Origin: Streptomyces marokkonensis | GTDB taxonomy: Bacteria > Actinomycetota > Actinomycetes > Streptomycetales > Streptomycetaceae | DNA length: 64,000 nucleotides | Reading direction: 5' to 3' | Assembly (NCBI RefSeq): GCF_008312835.1 | Contig: NZ_VSKS01000010.1 | Span: 62,001-126,000, forward strand | Shown: positions 1 through 9,554 of the stretch, in pieces | Position numbering within the stretch: position 1 is the first letter of the stretch | How the letters are laid out: each line of letters opens with the position of its first letter | Position numbers and translations under genes: made by a program | The notes under the pieces: model-generated | Told to the model about the DNA's origin: nothing | Database searches by the model: none | What the model saw: only the letters and a program-made list of their open reading frames with translations

Positions 1-307
1 CCTCACCCTCGGCCGCGCGCAGCACCCGCTCGGCCGCGCGCGCCCGGATCAAGGGGGCCTGCGCGCGTGCCCCGGCCACGATCGCCCCGGCCTGCCCTTC
101 GGCTTCCCGCAGTCGTGACGCGGCGGCGTCGGCGGCCCGCTCGCGAACCGCCCGGGCTTCCGCCTCCGCCCGTTCGAGCAGGGCCAGCGGCGGTGCGAGC
201 TCCGCACGGAGTTCGGCGGAGCGGTCCGCGGGGACACCGCCCGGTGCGGCCCGGCCGGGCGACGCCGCCGGCCGGAACCGTGTCAGAAAGTCCCGGAAAC
301 CCGTCAC
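1..307 (-). CDS. Partial Ala/Arg/Glu-rich helical protein (C-terminus outside window)
   Basis: A GTG at 307 follows an AGGAG ribosome-binding site. It opens a reading frame that stays open for 102 codons to the left edge. The protein begins VTGFRDFLTRFRP, then has a Pro/Gly-rich stretch and a long run rich in Ala, Arg and Glu with few helix breakers (about residues 30-100), which suggests a coiled coil. Helical stalk subunits of V/A-type ATPases look like this, but the composition alone does not identify it. It is divergent from the CBS-BON gene at 488, with about 180 bp between them. Confidence 0.55.
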   Translation of the reverse strand, partial: MTGFRDFLTRFRPAASPGRAAPGGVPADRSAELRAELAPPLALLERAEAEARAVRERAADAAASRLREAEGQAGAIVAGARAQAPLIRARAAERVLRAAEGE

Positions 308-487
308 ACGAACTCTCCTGTCGGTGGGACCGGACTCCGCCTTCCAGTGTCCTCGGTGGGCGGGGGCATGTCGCGCCGTGCCGCGTCGTCCGTCCCGCGG
401 GCGGTGCCGTTCGGCCCGGAGGCCGCACCGTTCGATGGATGCGAAACTGAACCCGTAGGCGGACGGCACTCCCGGGAGGAGGCAGCC

Positions 488-1351
488 GTGAGCGACTTCG
501 AGCACCGCTCCGTGGAGACGGAAGCCCGCCGCACCGCGCCCGGCCGCCCGTGGACGCCCCAGGAGGAACCGCGCCAGGACGCGTTGCGCCGCTACCTGGG
601 GGCGGTGGCCGCCGCCGCGTCGCGGAGGAGCACCGGGGAGGAGCCCGCACCCGCCTCCGGCACGGGGAGCACCGAACCACCCGTCACCGCCGCACCTGAG
701 CCGCCCGTTCGGGGGCCGGCCGTCCTCCACGTGCGGGACGTCATGCGGGTGCCGGCGGCCTCCGTACCCGGCGACATGCCGTTCCTGGAGGTGGCCCGCA
801 CCCTGGCCCGTGAGCAGGTGGGCGCCGTACCGGTGGTCGATGCCGACGACCACGTGATCGGTGTCGTCTCGGAGTCGGATCTGCTGGCCAAGGCCGCGGT
901 CATGGCGGAGCCGCACCGGCACGGGTCCGTCGGCAGGCTGTGGCAGCACCGTCTGTACGAGAAGGGCCAAGGCGACACGGCGGCCACCCTGATGACCTTC
1001 CCGCCGGTCACCGTCCACCCCGCGGCACGGGTCTCGGACGCCGCGTGGACCGCTGCCCACGCGCGGTTGAAGCGGCTTCCCGTGACCGACCACCGCGGCC
1101 GGCTCGTCGGTGTCGTCAGCCGGCGCGACCTGTTGCGGGCCCTGATCCGTGACGACGCGGAGATCCGCGCCGAGGCCGAGTCCCTCGTCGGTCGGCACCT
1201 GCCGGCCCCGCACACCGTCGAGGTGTCCGTGGAGAACGGCACGGTGACCCTGACGGGGAGGGCGGACAGGACGCCGGTCCCCGAACTGCTCGCGGCGGTC
1301 CGGGACATCGACGACGTGGCCGACGTCGTCGACGCCGTCGAGGCCATCTGA
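488..1351 (+). CDS. CBS-pair and BON domain protein
   Basis: 287 aa. The GTG at 488 was chosen because GGAGGAGG lies just upstream; longer in-frame starts lack a site and add low-complexity sequence. An unstructured N-terminal 80 residues precede two CBS motifs (the first around VRDVMRVPAASVPGDMPF, with GVVSESDLL; the second with GVVSRRDLLRAL). A C-terminal BON domain follows (VEVSVENGTVTLTGRADR). In this family CBS pairs bind adenosyl ligands and BON domains bind membranes or other surfaces; Streptomyces keep several copies, often beside universal stress genes. A paralogue with the same architecture lies at 61875-62552. A role in energy or dormancy sensing is inferred. Confidence 0.85.
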   Translation: MSDFEHRSVETEARRTAPGRPWTPQEEPRQDALRRYLGAVAAAASRRSTGEEPAPASGTGSTEPPVTAAPEPPVRGPAVLHVRDVMRVPAASVPGDMPFLEVARTLAREQVGAVPVVDADDHVIGVVSESDLLAKAAVMAEPHRHGSVGRLWQHRLYEKGQGDTAATLMTFPPVTVHPAARVSDAAWTAAHARLKRLPVTDHRGRLVGVVSRRDLLRALIRDDAEIRAEAESLVGRHLPAPHTVEVSVENGTVTLTGRADRTPVPELLAAVRDIDDVADVVDAVEAI

Positions 1352-1389
1352 GCGGTCGGCCTCCGCGCGGGGCGTGCGCCCGCGCGTTC

Positions 1390-3129
1390 TCAGCCGGGCT
1401 CGCTCGGCGTCTCTTCGCAGACGATCTCGTCGCGCGGGGTGTAGTGCGTGCGGAACGGTTCCCGCCGCACCTCCCGGCCCCCGTCGCGGAAGACCCGCTC
1501 CACCGTGACGTCGAAGCCCTCGAGCGGGGGCTGCGGCACGCACTGCTCGTCGGTGCTCACCTTCTCGGCCGGCTGCTCCACGTTGGTCCGCGGCCCCTTC
1601 ACCGACGTGATCTCGTCGTACTTCTTCGTGCCGAGGAAGCTGATGGTCACCGAGGTGCCGGTGGACTCGGCCTGGATGTACATCGCCTTCCCGGAGTCGT
1701 TGGCGAACCTCAGGTCGAGGCTGCCCCAGGCGACCGTCGCCTCACGGCCCTCGGGGTAGCGCTCGATGTAGAAGGAGTGGGCGCCGTACTCGACGGGCCG
1801 GACGCCCGCGAAGAACATCGCGTTGAAGACCGTGGTGGCCACGGCGGAGACACCGCCGCCGGGCGCCTTGGTGTACCGGTCGTTCAAGATCATGACTCCG
1901 TCGACGAAACCGTTGGCCTCGGTGCGCTCGCCGACGGTCCGGTTGAAGCTCCAGGTCTCGTTCGGCATCACGACGGAGCCGTTGATGAGTTCCACGGCCC
2001 GGCCGACGTTCGTCGTGCGGTACGCGGCCGGTTCGAAGTCGACCGTGAAGGAGGACATCTTCTCCGTCAGACCGAGGCGCGCGGCGTTCTCGCGGGTGAC
2101 CTCGGGCTGGATCCGCTGCGCTTCCACCTCGCCGGTGCGCGCGCCACCCGTCCTGGTGAGCAGGGGCAGGACGGCCTTGCCCAGGGCCTTGTCGGTGACC
2201 TTCACGGCGGGCCTGGCGTCGGCGGTGACCACGGCCTTGTCGCCCTCGAGCCCCAGCCGGGCGTTGCGGGGTGTGGCGGGGAGGCCGTTCAGGGCGTCGG
2301 CCACCACGGGCGCGGCGCGCAGGCCCTTGCTGTCCAGCTCCGGTGTGAGCCTGCCGGCGTCGTCCGGCCGCATCGTCAGGTGCTCGCCCAGCACGGCCGG
2401 GGTGACCGTGAACCGTTCGCCGCCCGCGGTGAGGGTGACCGGTGCCGACATCGCCGGCCGCGCGAACTCGCGCACCGCCCGCTTCACCTCGTCCGCCGTG
2501 AGCTCCGGCTCGGTCTCGCGCGCGGGCAGCACCGTGACCGGGCCGGCCGCGCCGCGCAGGAAGGGGGCGCGCAGTGAGCCGATCGCGGCGTCCACGTCCA
2601 GCGCGTACCCGCGGTGCGGGGCGGTCTGCTCCACACGACCGTCGTTGAACGAGACGGCTCCTTCGCGGACCTTCCGGTCCAGTGTCCCGGCCAGCTTCCC
2701 GAGGGCGGCGCGGGCCTTGCCCTCGTCGACGCGCACGACCGGCTCGATGGCGCCGCCCGACCGGAACAGCCCGCCGATCACGCCGACCGGATCGGCACCG
2801 GTGGCCACCGCCCGGTCGAGGGTCGCCGGGATGTCGTAGGACAGCCCCGCCTGCCGCGTATCGAGCGCGCCCCCGCGGTCGCCGACCTTCACCGCCAGTT
2901 TTCGCGGTCCGGCCTCCACCAGGTGCCGTTCCAGCTTCCGGGCGGCTTCCTCGCGGGTCAGGCCCCCTAGGTCCACGCCGCGCACCGTCGTACCCGCCTC
3001 GATCTCACCGCCGGTGAGCAGCAGCCCGGCGAGATACAGGCCACCGACGCCGACGGTCAGCGCGCCGCCCGCCAACGCGACGGGCGGGAGGGAGGCTATT
3101 CGGGGGACGGACGGTATCCGGGGGCGCAT
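1390..3129 (-). CDS. VanW family cell-wall protein with peptidoglycan-binding repeats
   Basis: 579 aa, starting at the ATG at 3129 behind AGGAGACCC. A short basic N-terminus and one hydrophobic segment (about residues 18-42) suggest a membrane-anchored exported protein. The region after the anchor (GTTVRGVDLGGLTREEA) is a classic YoaR-like putative peptidoglycan-binding repeat, and a second copy lies mid-protein. The VanW domain follows (NVGRAVELINGSVVMPNETWSFN, then GGGVSAVATTVFNAMFFAG). The tail carries a G5-like segment. VanW proteins occur near glycopeptide-resistance loci, but their chemistry is unknown, and no van genes are nearby. It ends 38 bp from the convergent CBS-BON gene. Confidence 0.85.
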   Translation of the reverse strand: MRPRIPSVPRIASLPPVALAGGALTVGVGGLYLAGLLLTGGEIEAGTTVRGVDLGGLTREEAARKLERHLVEAGPRKLAVKVGDRGGALDTRQAGLSYDIPATLDRAVATGADPVGVIGGLFRSGGAIEPVVRVDEGKARAALGKLAGTLDRKVREGAVSFNDGRVEQTAPHRGYALDVDAAIGSLRAPFLRGAAGPVTVLPARETEPELTADEVKRAVREFARPAMSAPVTLTAGGERFTVTPAVLGEHLTMRPDDAGRLTPELDSKGLRAAPVVADALNGLPATPRNARLGLEGDKAVVTADARPAVKVTDKALGKAVLPLLTRTGGARTGEVEAQRIQPEVTRENAARLGLTEKMSSFTVDFEPAAYRTTNVGRAVELINGSVVMPNETWSFNRTVGERTEANGFVDGVMILNDRYTKAPGGGVSAVATTVFNAMFFAGVRPVEYGAHSFYIERYPEGREATVAWGSLDLRFANDSGKAMYIQAESTGTSVTISFLGTKKYDEITSVKGPRTNVEQPAEKVSTDEQCVPQPPLEGFDVTVERVFRDGGREVRREPFRTHYTPRDEIVCEETPSEPG

Positions 3130-3304
3130 GGGTCTCCTGAACGATGGTGTGGCGTGCACCCGAAGTCACGGCACTGTGTGCGAGAACAGTCGGTCACGAT
3201 AGGCACAACCGAACGCCAAAGGGTATATCCCATGTCACGTCGGGCGTTTGGGATCAAGGAACGCGGCGCCGCCGTCCCACCGCGCACCGCGCAGCCGGAG
3301 AGCG

Positions 3305-4138
3305 TCAGCCGTCGTCGCCGGCCGGTGCCGTCCCGGGCCGAGGGGGCAGGTCGTCGGTGAACCGGTGCCCGTGGTGGTCGAGGAGCCAGCGGCCGAACAG
3401 GGCACCGCCGAAGATGACGAAGCCCACTCCGATGAGCCAGGACTCGACGACGAGGACCACACCGACGGTGCCGTAGCTGATCGCGTTGTCGACGATCAGC
3501 GGGGTGAAGACGAAGTAGGAGAAGCCCCGCAGACCGATCAGACCCGCCACGGTGGCGAGCGCGCCCGGCAGCAGATGCCGCCAGCGGACCTGCCCGCCCA
3601 GCAGGAAGTGCTGCCCCCACCAGAAGAAGAGCACGCCGGTCACCAGCGAGAGGGTGATCCGCTCCGGCCCGTGCATGGCATCGCGCGTCAGCACCTCCTG
3701 GTACAGGTACGCGGTCAGGACGCACAGCCAGGTCGTCTGGCGCCAGATCCGGTGCCACGGCCCCGTGGGCAGGTGCCATGTCCGCTCGTAGCCGTTCTGG
3801 ACGCTCCCGCCGAACGGGATGCCGAACGCGGCGAGGGCCAGCACGCCCCACACGCTGGTGGTGCCGATCACCTCGCGCGGCGGGCTGATGATCTGCGCGA
3901 GGACGCGGGCGGACCGTCCGGACAGCCCCATGCCGTCCGCCAGCCAGGCCGCGAATCCGCCCCGTCCGAGCGGATCGGCGGCGGCGATCACGATGAGCAG
4001 GGGCGCCAGCGTGACCAGCGCGAGCGTGGCGAACCCCATGGCCCGGTGCAGCAGCTCGAGGTCGCGGCCGCGCCGCAGCAGGGTGTCGGCGCCCAGCCAC
4101 GTCCATGCGCGGCGGAGCACGCGCAGGTGACGCTTCAC
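3305..4138 (-). CDS. YihY/BrkB family inner-membrane protein
   Basis: 277 aa with about six hydrophobic segments (near residues 35-55, 100-120, 135-155, 165-190, 205-225, 235-255). The pattern matches the YihY/virulence-factor BrkB family, once mislabelled ribonuclease BN. Loop motifs such as SPPREVIGTTSVWGVLALAAFG and the Pro/Gly-rich C-terminal tail fit. No catalytic residues are known for the family, and transport or flippase roles remain speculative. It lies between the VanW gene and the SpoIIE phosphatase, all leftward, with over 150 bp on both sides, so it is probably transcribed alone. Confidence 0.75.
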   Translation of the reverse strand: MKRHLRVLRRAWTWLGADTLLRRGRDLELLHRAMGFATLALVTLAPLLIVIAAADPLGRGGFAAWLADGMGLSGRSARVLAQIISPPREVIGTTSVWGVLALAAFGIPFGGSVQNGYERTWHLPTGPWHRIWRQTTWLCVLTAYLYQEVLTRDAMHGPERITLSLVTGVLFFWWGQHFLLGGQVRWRHLLPGALATVAGLIGLRGFSYFVFTPLIVDNAISYGTVGVVLVVESWLIGVGFVIFGGALFGRWLLDHHGHRFTDDLPPRPGTAPAGDDG

Positions 4139-4353
4139 GGTGCGCTCCTTCGTGGACGCGCGTACCCGCGCCCGTGTCGGGCGGCGGCAGAGGCGGGCCC
4201 CGGGCGCGTCAGGTCCGGTGGGAGACGGCCTTGTCGAAGGTCACCGTTCGGCCCGGCCCCGAAACACGGTCTGGGCCGCGTGCGGCAACCGTGTCCGTCC
4301 GTCGAGTGACGCCGGGTTCCCGCCGGTTGCGCCCCCGGGTGGCGGGCGCCGCG

Positions 4354-6417
4354 TCACCCACCGGGGCTGATGAGGAGCAGGGCGATGTCGTCGGCGGGAC
4401 TCGGCGCGTGCCGGATGAGGGTGTCGGCCATGGCGTCGAGGTCGGTCGGGTCCGCGCGTTCGACGAGCCCGGCGAGGGCCGCGGTGGCGTCGTCGAGGTC
4501 CACTCCGGGGGCCTCGACCAGTCCGTCGGTGTAGAGGACGAGCACGCAGCCGGGCGGCAGGGGCACCTCCCGGACCGGGTAGCGGGAGTCCGGCTCGATG
4601 CCGAGCAGGAGGCCGGGGGAGACCTGCACGAGTTCGGTGCGCCCGTCGGCGTGACGCAGCAGGGGCGGCGGATGGCCGGCGGTGGCCACGCACCCGCGGC
4701 GTGTGGCGAGGTCGAGGTGGACGTAGACACAGGAGGTGAACAGGCCCGGCTCGAGGTCGTTGAGCAGACGGTTGGTGCCGGCCAGGACCTGGTCGGGGGA
4801 CGAGCCCGCGGTGGCGTGGGCGTGGACGGCGGTGCGGACCTGCCCCATGAGCGCCGCGGCATCCACGTTGTGGCCCTGCACGTCGCCGATGGCGGCGCCG
4901 GCGGTGTACTCGTCGAGGCGGATGAGGTCGTAGAAGTCGCCGCCGATCCCCAGGCCCCGGGCCGCCGGAAGATAGCGTGCGGCGACCTTCAGGCCGGGGA
5001 TGTCGGGGAGGGTGTGCGGCAGCAGCGCGGACTGGAGCCGGCGGGCGAGGTCGTGTTTGGCGTCGTAGAGGCGGGCGCGGTCCAGGGCCTGGCCGACCAG
5101 GCCCGCGATCGAGGTCAGGACGGCGCGTTCACCGGGCGGAAAGGCATGGGGCCTGCGGTAGGAGAGGAGCAGGGAACCCCTGGGGCGGCCGGAGGCGATC
5201 AGCGGCAGGACGGCCCAGGCGGCCATCCCGTCCTCGTGCGCGGCCGACGGATACTCACGCCTCAGGTCGGCGAACGTCGGGAAGAACCCCGGGACGCCGG
5301 TGGTCTGCACCCGGACGGCGGGGATGTCCGTGCTCAGGCGGACGGAGTCGAAGCGCTCCAGGAGCCCGGCGCTGTAACCGCGGTGACCGAGGATCTTCAG
5401 GCGTCCGTCCTCGGCGGTCATCAGCACCATGCCCTGGGCGCCGAGAGCGGGCAGGAGCTGGTCGGCGGCCTGCTCCACCACGTCCTGGACCCCGGCGGCC
5501 TCGGTCAGCGTGGCGGCCAGCTGCATCAGGTGGTAGAGCAGGGTGGCGCGGCTGGGACCGGCGGCCGGCACGGACGGTGACGCCGGAGCACCCTCGGCCG
5601 GGTCTGCAGGGGTGATACGGACGCTCATCCCGGAGGGATCCGGGTACAGCTCGAAGGCCAGCCACGTCCGGGGCGGTCGCAGGACGGTGAAATGCTGCGG
5701 CCGGCGGCTGACCAGCGCGGCGCGGTAGCGGTCCTCCACCTGGGGGACGTCCATCCACGGCAGCGCCTCCCAGGGCAGGGCGCCCACCAGATCCTGCGGA
5801 TCACGACCGACGAGGTCGGCGCCGGCGGGGGTGATGAAGGTGATGCGGCCGTGCATGTCCAGCCCGCAGGACCCCCCGGGCAGGCGGTCGATGAACGCCG
5901 TGACGGCTGCCGCCTCGCCGGGTGGCACGGTGCGCCCGGCCGTCAGGGGCACGGCCCGCGGCCGGTCCGCGGTCAGCAGCGGGTCGCCGCGCCCGGTGGC
6001 CCCCTCGAGGAGGGCGCCCAGGCGGTCGCAGCCCGACTCGATCCCCTCGCGCTCGGCGGGACCCAGCTCCGGTGACCGGGTCCCGGGCCACAGCAGCACC
6101 AGCCCGCCGTGCACCGTGCCGCCCGCGGTGAGCGGGGCGGCCGACAGCGCGAAGTCGTAGGGCAGCACGAGGGCCGGCCGGGGGTACCGGCGCGCCATCT
6201 CCTCCTGGTCCCCGATCCACACCAGACGTCGCTCGCGCACGGCCTCCGCCACCGGCATCGGGTCGGTCAGCGCCACCCGCCGCCACGGGAGGGTGAGTTC
6301 GCTCGGGACGCCCGCCACCATGATCAGTCGCAACACGTCCTCACCCGGCGGCAGTACGTACAGCAGCCCGCCGTACGCGCCGCTCTCCCGCACCACGGCG
6401 GCCAACGCGGTGTCCAT
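4354..6417 (-). CDS. GAF/PAS sensor with SpoIIE-type PP2C phosphatase domain
   Basis: 687 aa from the ATG at 6417; a GTG at 6483 would add 22 residues. Order: N-terminal GAF-like sensor (about 1-150), a PAS fold (FIDRLPGGSCGLDMHGRITF, about 170-280), a second GAF (about 295-460), then the SpoIIE/PP2C domain (about 470-687). Metal-binding Asp motifs are visible in the phosphatase (LGIGGDFYDLI, AIGDVQGHN, VLYTDGLVE, ADDIALLLI). Such proteins dephosphorylate anti-sigma-factor antagonists in partner-switching pathways. There is no HATPase_c kinase domain and no anti-sigma gene adjacent, so its target lies elsewhere. A second such phosphatase is at 47529-49610. Confidence 0.88.
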   Translation of the reverse strand: MDTALAAVVRESGAYGGLLYVLPPGEDVLRLIMVAGVPSELTLPWRRVALTDPMPVAEAVRERRLVWIGDQEEMARRYPRPALVLPYDFALSAAPLTAGGTVHGGLVLLWPGTRSPELGPAEREGIESGCDRLGALLEGATGRGDPLLTADRPRAVPLTAGRTVPPGEAAAVTAFIDRLPGGSCGLDMHGRITFITPAGADLVGRDPQDLVGALPWEALPWMDVPQVEDRYRAALVSRRPQHFTVLRPPRTWLAFELYPDPSGMSVRITPADPAEGAPASPSVPAAGPSRATLLYHLMQLAATLTEAAGVQDVVEQAADQLLPALGAQGMVLMTAEDGRLKILGHRGYSAGLLERFDSVRLSTDIPAVRVQTTGVPGFFPTFADLRREYPSAAHEDGMAAWAVLPLIASGRPRGSLLLSYRRPHAFPPGERAVLTSIAGLVGQALDRARLYDAKHDLARRLQSALLPHTLPDIPGLKVAARYLPAARGLGIGGDFYDLIRLDEYTAGAAIGDVQGHNVDAAALMGQVRTAVHAHATAGSSPDQVLAGTNRLLNDLEPGLFTSCVYVHLDLATRRGCVATAGHPPPLLRHADGRTELVQVSPGLLLGIEPDSRYPVREVPLPPGCVLVLYTDGLVEAPGVDLDDATAALAGLVERADPTDLDAMADTLIRHAPSPADDIALLLISPGG

Positions 6418-6653
6418 CAGCGGTCCGGCCCTCGCGAGACGTGCACAGCCGGTCCCGGCAGGACCGCGTCCCACCCGCCACACCGAACACCGTGCATATG
6501 CCGGACATTACGCCCAACGTGCCGCGAAGGCATCCAGGCGACGGGAGAAGGCGCGCACGACGGGCGAGGACACGGAATCCGGGTGCAAGAGGGACGACGT
6601 GACCGGCCGGGCACCGGTCCGCGGGACGGAGAAGCCGGCCGGTGCCGCCGGGT

Positions 6654-6694
6654 GTCCGCGCGCCGTGCCGTCGCGGCCGGCACGGCGCGCGGAC
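6654..6694 (-). terminator. Strong hairpin terminator after the MMPL exporter
   Basis: A perfect 17-bp stem (GTCCGCGCGCCGTGCCG at 6654-6670 and its complement at 6678-6694) with a 7-base loop sits 5 bp beyond the stop codon of the MMPL gene. There is no T-tract, as is usual in Streptomyces. Confidence 0.8.
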
Positions 6695-6699
6695 CGCCG

Positions 6700-8817
6700 T
6701 CACCCCACGGGCTCCGTCTCGGCCACCGGCCCGGTGGTGGTGCCGCGCCGGGACAGGGCGCTGGGCCACCACGCCGGCGGACCGATGTCGAGCACCAGGG
6801 CGGGCACGAGGAGCGAGCGCACCACGAGGGTGTCGAGCAGCACCCCGAAGGCCACGATGAACGCGATCTGCACCAGGAACGCCAGGGGGATGACCATCAG
6901 GGCCGCGAAGGTCGCGGCGAGCACCACACCGGCCGAGGTGATCACCCCGCCGGTCGTGGTCAGCCCGCGCAGCACGCCCTGCCGGGTGCCGTGGACGAGC
7001 GCCTCCTCCCGGACCCGGGACATCAGGAAGATGTTGTAGTCGACGCCGAGGGCGACCAGGAACACGAATCCGTACAGCGGTACGGACGCGTCCGTACCGG
7101 TGAAGCCGAGCAGGTGCTCGAAGACGAGCGTCGACACACCGAGGGTCGCCAGGAAGTTGAGTGCCACGGTCGCGACCAGCAGAACGGGTACCAGCAGGGA
7201 CCGCAGCAGGAGCACGAGGATCAGCAGGATGATGCCGAGGACCACCGGAACGATCAGGGTGCGGTCCTGGGCGGCGGTCTGCTGGGTGTCGTACTGCTGG
7301 GCGGTGTACCCGCCGACCAGCGCGTCGGCGCCGGGCACCGCGTGCAGGTTCTCGCGCAGCCGCTCGACGGTCCGCTTGGCCGCGTCGCTGTCCGCCGCGT
7401 CCTGAAGGGTGGCGTCGATGCGCACGCGCCCGTCGACGACCAGCGGCTCACCGCCGCCCGGCCGTCCCGAGGCGGAGACGGCGGCGGCCGACGCCACGCC
7501 CTCGGTGTCCCTCGCCGCGGCCGTCACCTCGGCGGTGCGTCCGGCGTCGGCGATGACGACGGCGGGGTTGCCGGACCCGCCGGGGAAGTGCTCGCCGAGC
7601 GTCTTCTGGGCGGCCACCGAGGGCGCGTCGTTCACGAAGATCTCGTCGAGCGGTACGCCCTTGGCGGACAGTGAGGGGGAGAACGCCGCGAAGACGGCGA
7701 GGACCAGCGCGGTCAGCAGCCACACCCGGCGCGGCCGGCGGTCCACCGTCGCGGCGACCCGGCGCCACACTCCGTGGCCCTCCACGGACGCGTCCGGCGC
7801 CTTCGGCCGGGAGGGCCAGTACGCGGCCCGGCCCAGCAGGGCCAGCACGGCCGGCAGGAAGGTGAGCGTCGACAGGACGGCACACACGATGCCGATGGCG
7901 CCGACCGGGCCGAGGGCGCGGTTGTTCGTGAGGTCACTGGCGAGGAGGGCCAGCAGCGCGAGCGCCACGGTGGCCGCGCTCGCCGTGATGGCGCCGAAGG
8001 ACCTGCGCACGGCCGCCACCGCTGCCGCGGCCCGGTCACCGCGCAGGGCGAGTTCCTCGCGGAAGCGGGCCGCCAGCAGCAGGGCGTAGTCGGTGGCGGC
8101 ACCGATCACGAGGATGGAGAGGATGCCCTGCACCTGGCCGTCCACCCGGACGACGTCCCGGTCCGCCAGCGCGTAGACGACGGCGCAGGCGAGTCCCAGG
8201 GCGAAGACGGAACCGAGGATGATCACGAACGGCAGCAGGACGCTCCGGTAGACCAGCAGCAGGATCAGCAGCACGGCGCCGAGCGCCACGCCGAGCAGCA
8301 GTCCGTCGACGCCGGCGAACGCGTCCGACAGATCCGCCTGGCTCGCCGCGGGACCGGCGATCCGGGCCGTGGTCGCGGGCACGCCGTCCGCCGCGTCACG
8401 CACCTCGTCCAGGACCGCGGGCAGTTCGTCGCCCAGGTCGGGCTCCAGCTGAACGACGGCCTGCATGGCCTTGCCGTCCTCGGAGACCAGCGCCGGCGAG
8501 GGGCGGCCGACCACACCGGAGGCGCCGGAGAGCGCGCCGACCGCCTCGGAGGCGGCCTGCCGCTGACCGTCCCCGACCCGGGAGCCGTCGGTCGTCCAGA
8601 CCACGACGGCGGGCAGCGTCTCGGACTGGTCGAACGCCTCGCGTGCCCGGAGGACCTGGGTGGACTCGGCGCTCTGCGGCAGGAAGGCGGCCTGGTCGTT
8701 GGTGGCCACCTCGCCCAGCTTTCCCGCGTACGGGCCGAGCGTCCCGCCCACTCCCAGCCAGACGACCAACAGGACCAGGGGCACGAGCCATCGTGCCCAG
8801 CGCGGTGCGTTCTTCAT
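6700..8817 (-). CDS. MMPL/RND family exporter
   Basis: 705 aa from the ATG at 8817 (GGGA five bases upstream; another ATG at 8823 is possible). It has one N-terminal membrane helix, a large extracytoplasmic loop, five to six clustered helices, and then the same arrangement again, which is the duplicated 12-helix RND/MMPL plan. MMPL signatures include SILVIGAATDYALLLAARFREEL and, in the second half, FLVALGVDYNIFLMSRVREE, with the Asp-Tyr pair used for proton coupling. Substrates in actinobacteria are lipids, siderophores or drugs. The divergent MarR gene 74 bp away and the shared palindrome suggest inducible efflux. Confidence 0.9.
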   Translation of the reverse strand: MKNAPRWARWLVPLVLLVVWLGVGGTLGPYAGKLGEVATNDQAAFLPQSAESTQVLRAREAFDQSETLPAVVVWTTDGSRVGDGQRQAASEAVGALSGASGVVGRPSPALVSEDGKAMQAVVQLEPDLGDELPAVLDEVRDAADGVPATTARIAGPAASQADLSDAFAGVDGLLLGVALGAVLLILLLVYRSVLLPFVIILGSVFALGLACAVVYALADRDVVRVDGQVQGILSILVIGAATDYALLLAARFREELALRGDRAAAAVAAVRRSFGAITASAATVALALLALLASDLTNNRALGPVGAIGIVCAVLSTLTFLPAVLALLGRAAYWPSRPKAPDASVEGHGVWRRVAATVDRRPRRVWLLTALVLAVFAAFSPSLSAKGVPLDEIFVNDAPSVAAQKTLGEHFPGGSGNPAVVIADAGRTAEVTAAARDTEGVASAAAVSASGRPGGGEPLVVDGRVRIDATLQDAADSDAAKRTVERLRENLHAVPGADALVGGYTAQQYDTQQTAAQDRTLIVPVVLGIILLILVLLLRSLLVPVLLVATVALNFLATLGVSTLVFEHLLGFTGTDASVPLYGFVFLVALGVDYNIFLMSRVREEALVHGTRQGVLRGLTTTGGVITSAGVVLAATFAALMVIPLAFLVQIAFIVAFGVLLDTLVVRSLLVPALVLDIGPPAWWPSALSRRGTTTGPVAETEPVG

Positions 8818-8855
8818 CAGCATCCCAACGAACGGAAGTAGTAAGTCAACGGTGA

Positions 8856-8885
8856 AGTATCTCAACCATTGAGTGATCCTATACT
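8856..8885. promoter_or_regulatory. Divergent MarR/MMPL promoter and operator
   Basis: CTCAA-CCA-TTGAG (8861-8873) is a perfect inverted repeat nested between AGTAT (8856-8860) and ATACT (8881-8885). TATACT at 8880-8885 is a good -10 box ending six bases before the MarR ATG, implying a leaderless mRNA. On the opposite strand TTGAGA overlaps the palindrome at a plausible -35 position for the exporter. A MarR dimer bound here would shut both promoters. Confidence 0.6.
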
Positions 8886-8891
8886 GAGGGC

Positions 8892-9401
8892 ATGAGCGGT
8901 TCCGGTACCCCCTCGACACCTCTTCAGGGGCACGACCCGACGGGGTTGCAGTCCTTCGCGGTCCTGCTGCGCCGGATGAACGGCGAGTTCAACCGCATCG
9001 CCCACGACTTCGCACAGTCCCAGGGCCTCCACCTGACCGACGTACAGGCGTTGATCGCGATCCTCGACGCGGACGCCGACCCCGACGCACCGGGCGAGCC
9101 GATGACACCCGGACGCCTGCGCAAGCAGCTCAACCTCACGTCGGGCGCGGTGACCGCTTGCGTCGACCGGCTGGAACGGGCCGGCCACATCCGCCGCGTC
9201 CGGGCGGTCGACGACCGCCGTGTGGTGCACCTGCAGTACGCCGAGGGGGCCAGAAGCCTGGCCAGGGACTACTTCCGGCCGCTGGCCCGGAGCACCGACG
9301 CCGCGCGTGGCCGCTTCACCCCCGGGGAACTGATGGTGATCACGCGCTTCCTCACCGAGATGAACCGGGAACTCGACCTGCTGCGGCGCGATCCGGGCTG
9401 A
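8892..9401 (+). CDS. MarR family transcriptional regulator
   Basis: 169 aa. The winged helix-turn-helix spans about residues 35-120, with a recognition region MTPGRLRKQLNLTSGAVTACVDRLERAGHIRRVRAVDDRR followed by the wing. Flanking helices would form the dimer interface. MarR proteins usually repress a neighbouring exporter and release DNA on binding a phenolic or lipophilic ligand. Divergence from the MMPL exporter over a 74-bp interval with a palindrome supports that here. No Shine-Dalgarno is needed if the TATACT box starts transcription at the ATG. Confidence 0.9.
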   Translation: MSGSGTPSTPLQGHDPTGLQSFAVLLRRMNGEFNRIAHDFAQSQGLHLTDVQALIAILDADADPDAPGEPMTPGRLRKQLNLTSGAVTACVDRLERAGHIRRVRAVDDRRVVHLQYAEGARSLARDYFRPLARSTDAARGRFTPGELMVITRFLTEMNRELDLLRRDPG

Positions 9402-9439
9402 AGCGGACGCGGGACACCGCGCACGCGACCTTGCTTTTG

Positions 9440-9454
9440 CCGCCGGAGTGGCGG
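9440..9454 (+). terminator. Weak hairpin downstream of marR
   Basis: CCGCC-GGAGT-GGCGG, a 5-bp stem 39 bp after the marR stop. It could end marR transcription, but the stem is short and there is no T-run. Confidence 0.3.
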
Positions 9455-9554
9455 ATAACACAGACATCGGGCCGAGGACCACGCCGGGCGCGCCGGCGGA
9501 GCGGACCTCGCGGGCGATGGTCGGTTGTCCCCGTTCGACGGCAGGGAAGAGCAC

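Noticed and set aside
1444-2577. Long open frame antisense to the VanW gene
   Set aside because: It is complementary to a well-supported gene, has no domain content and reflects third-position GC bias.
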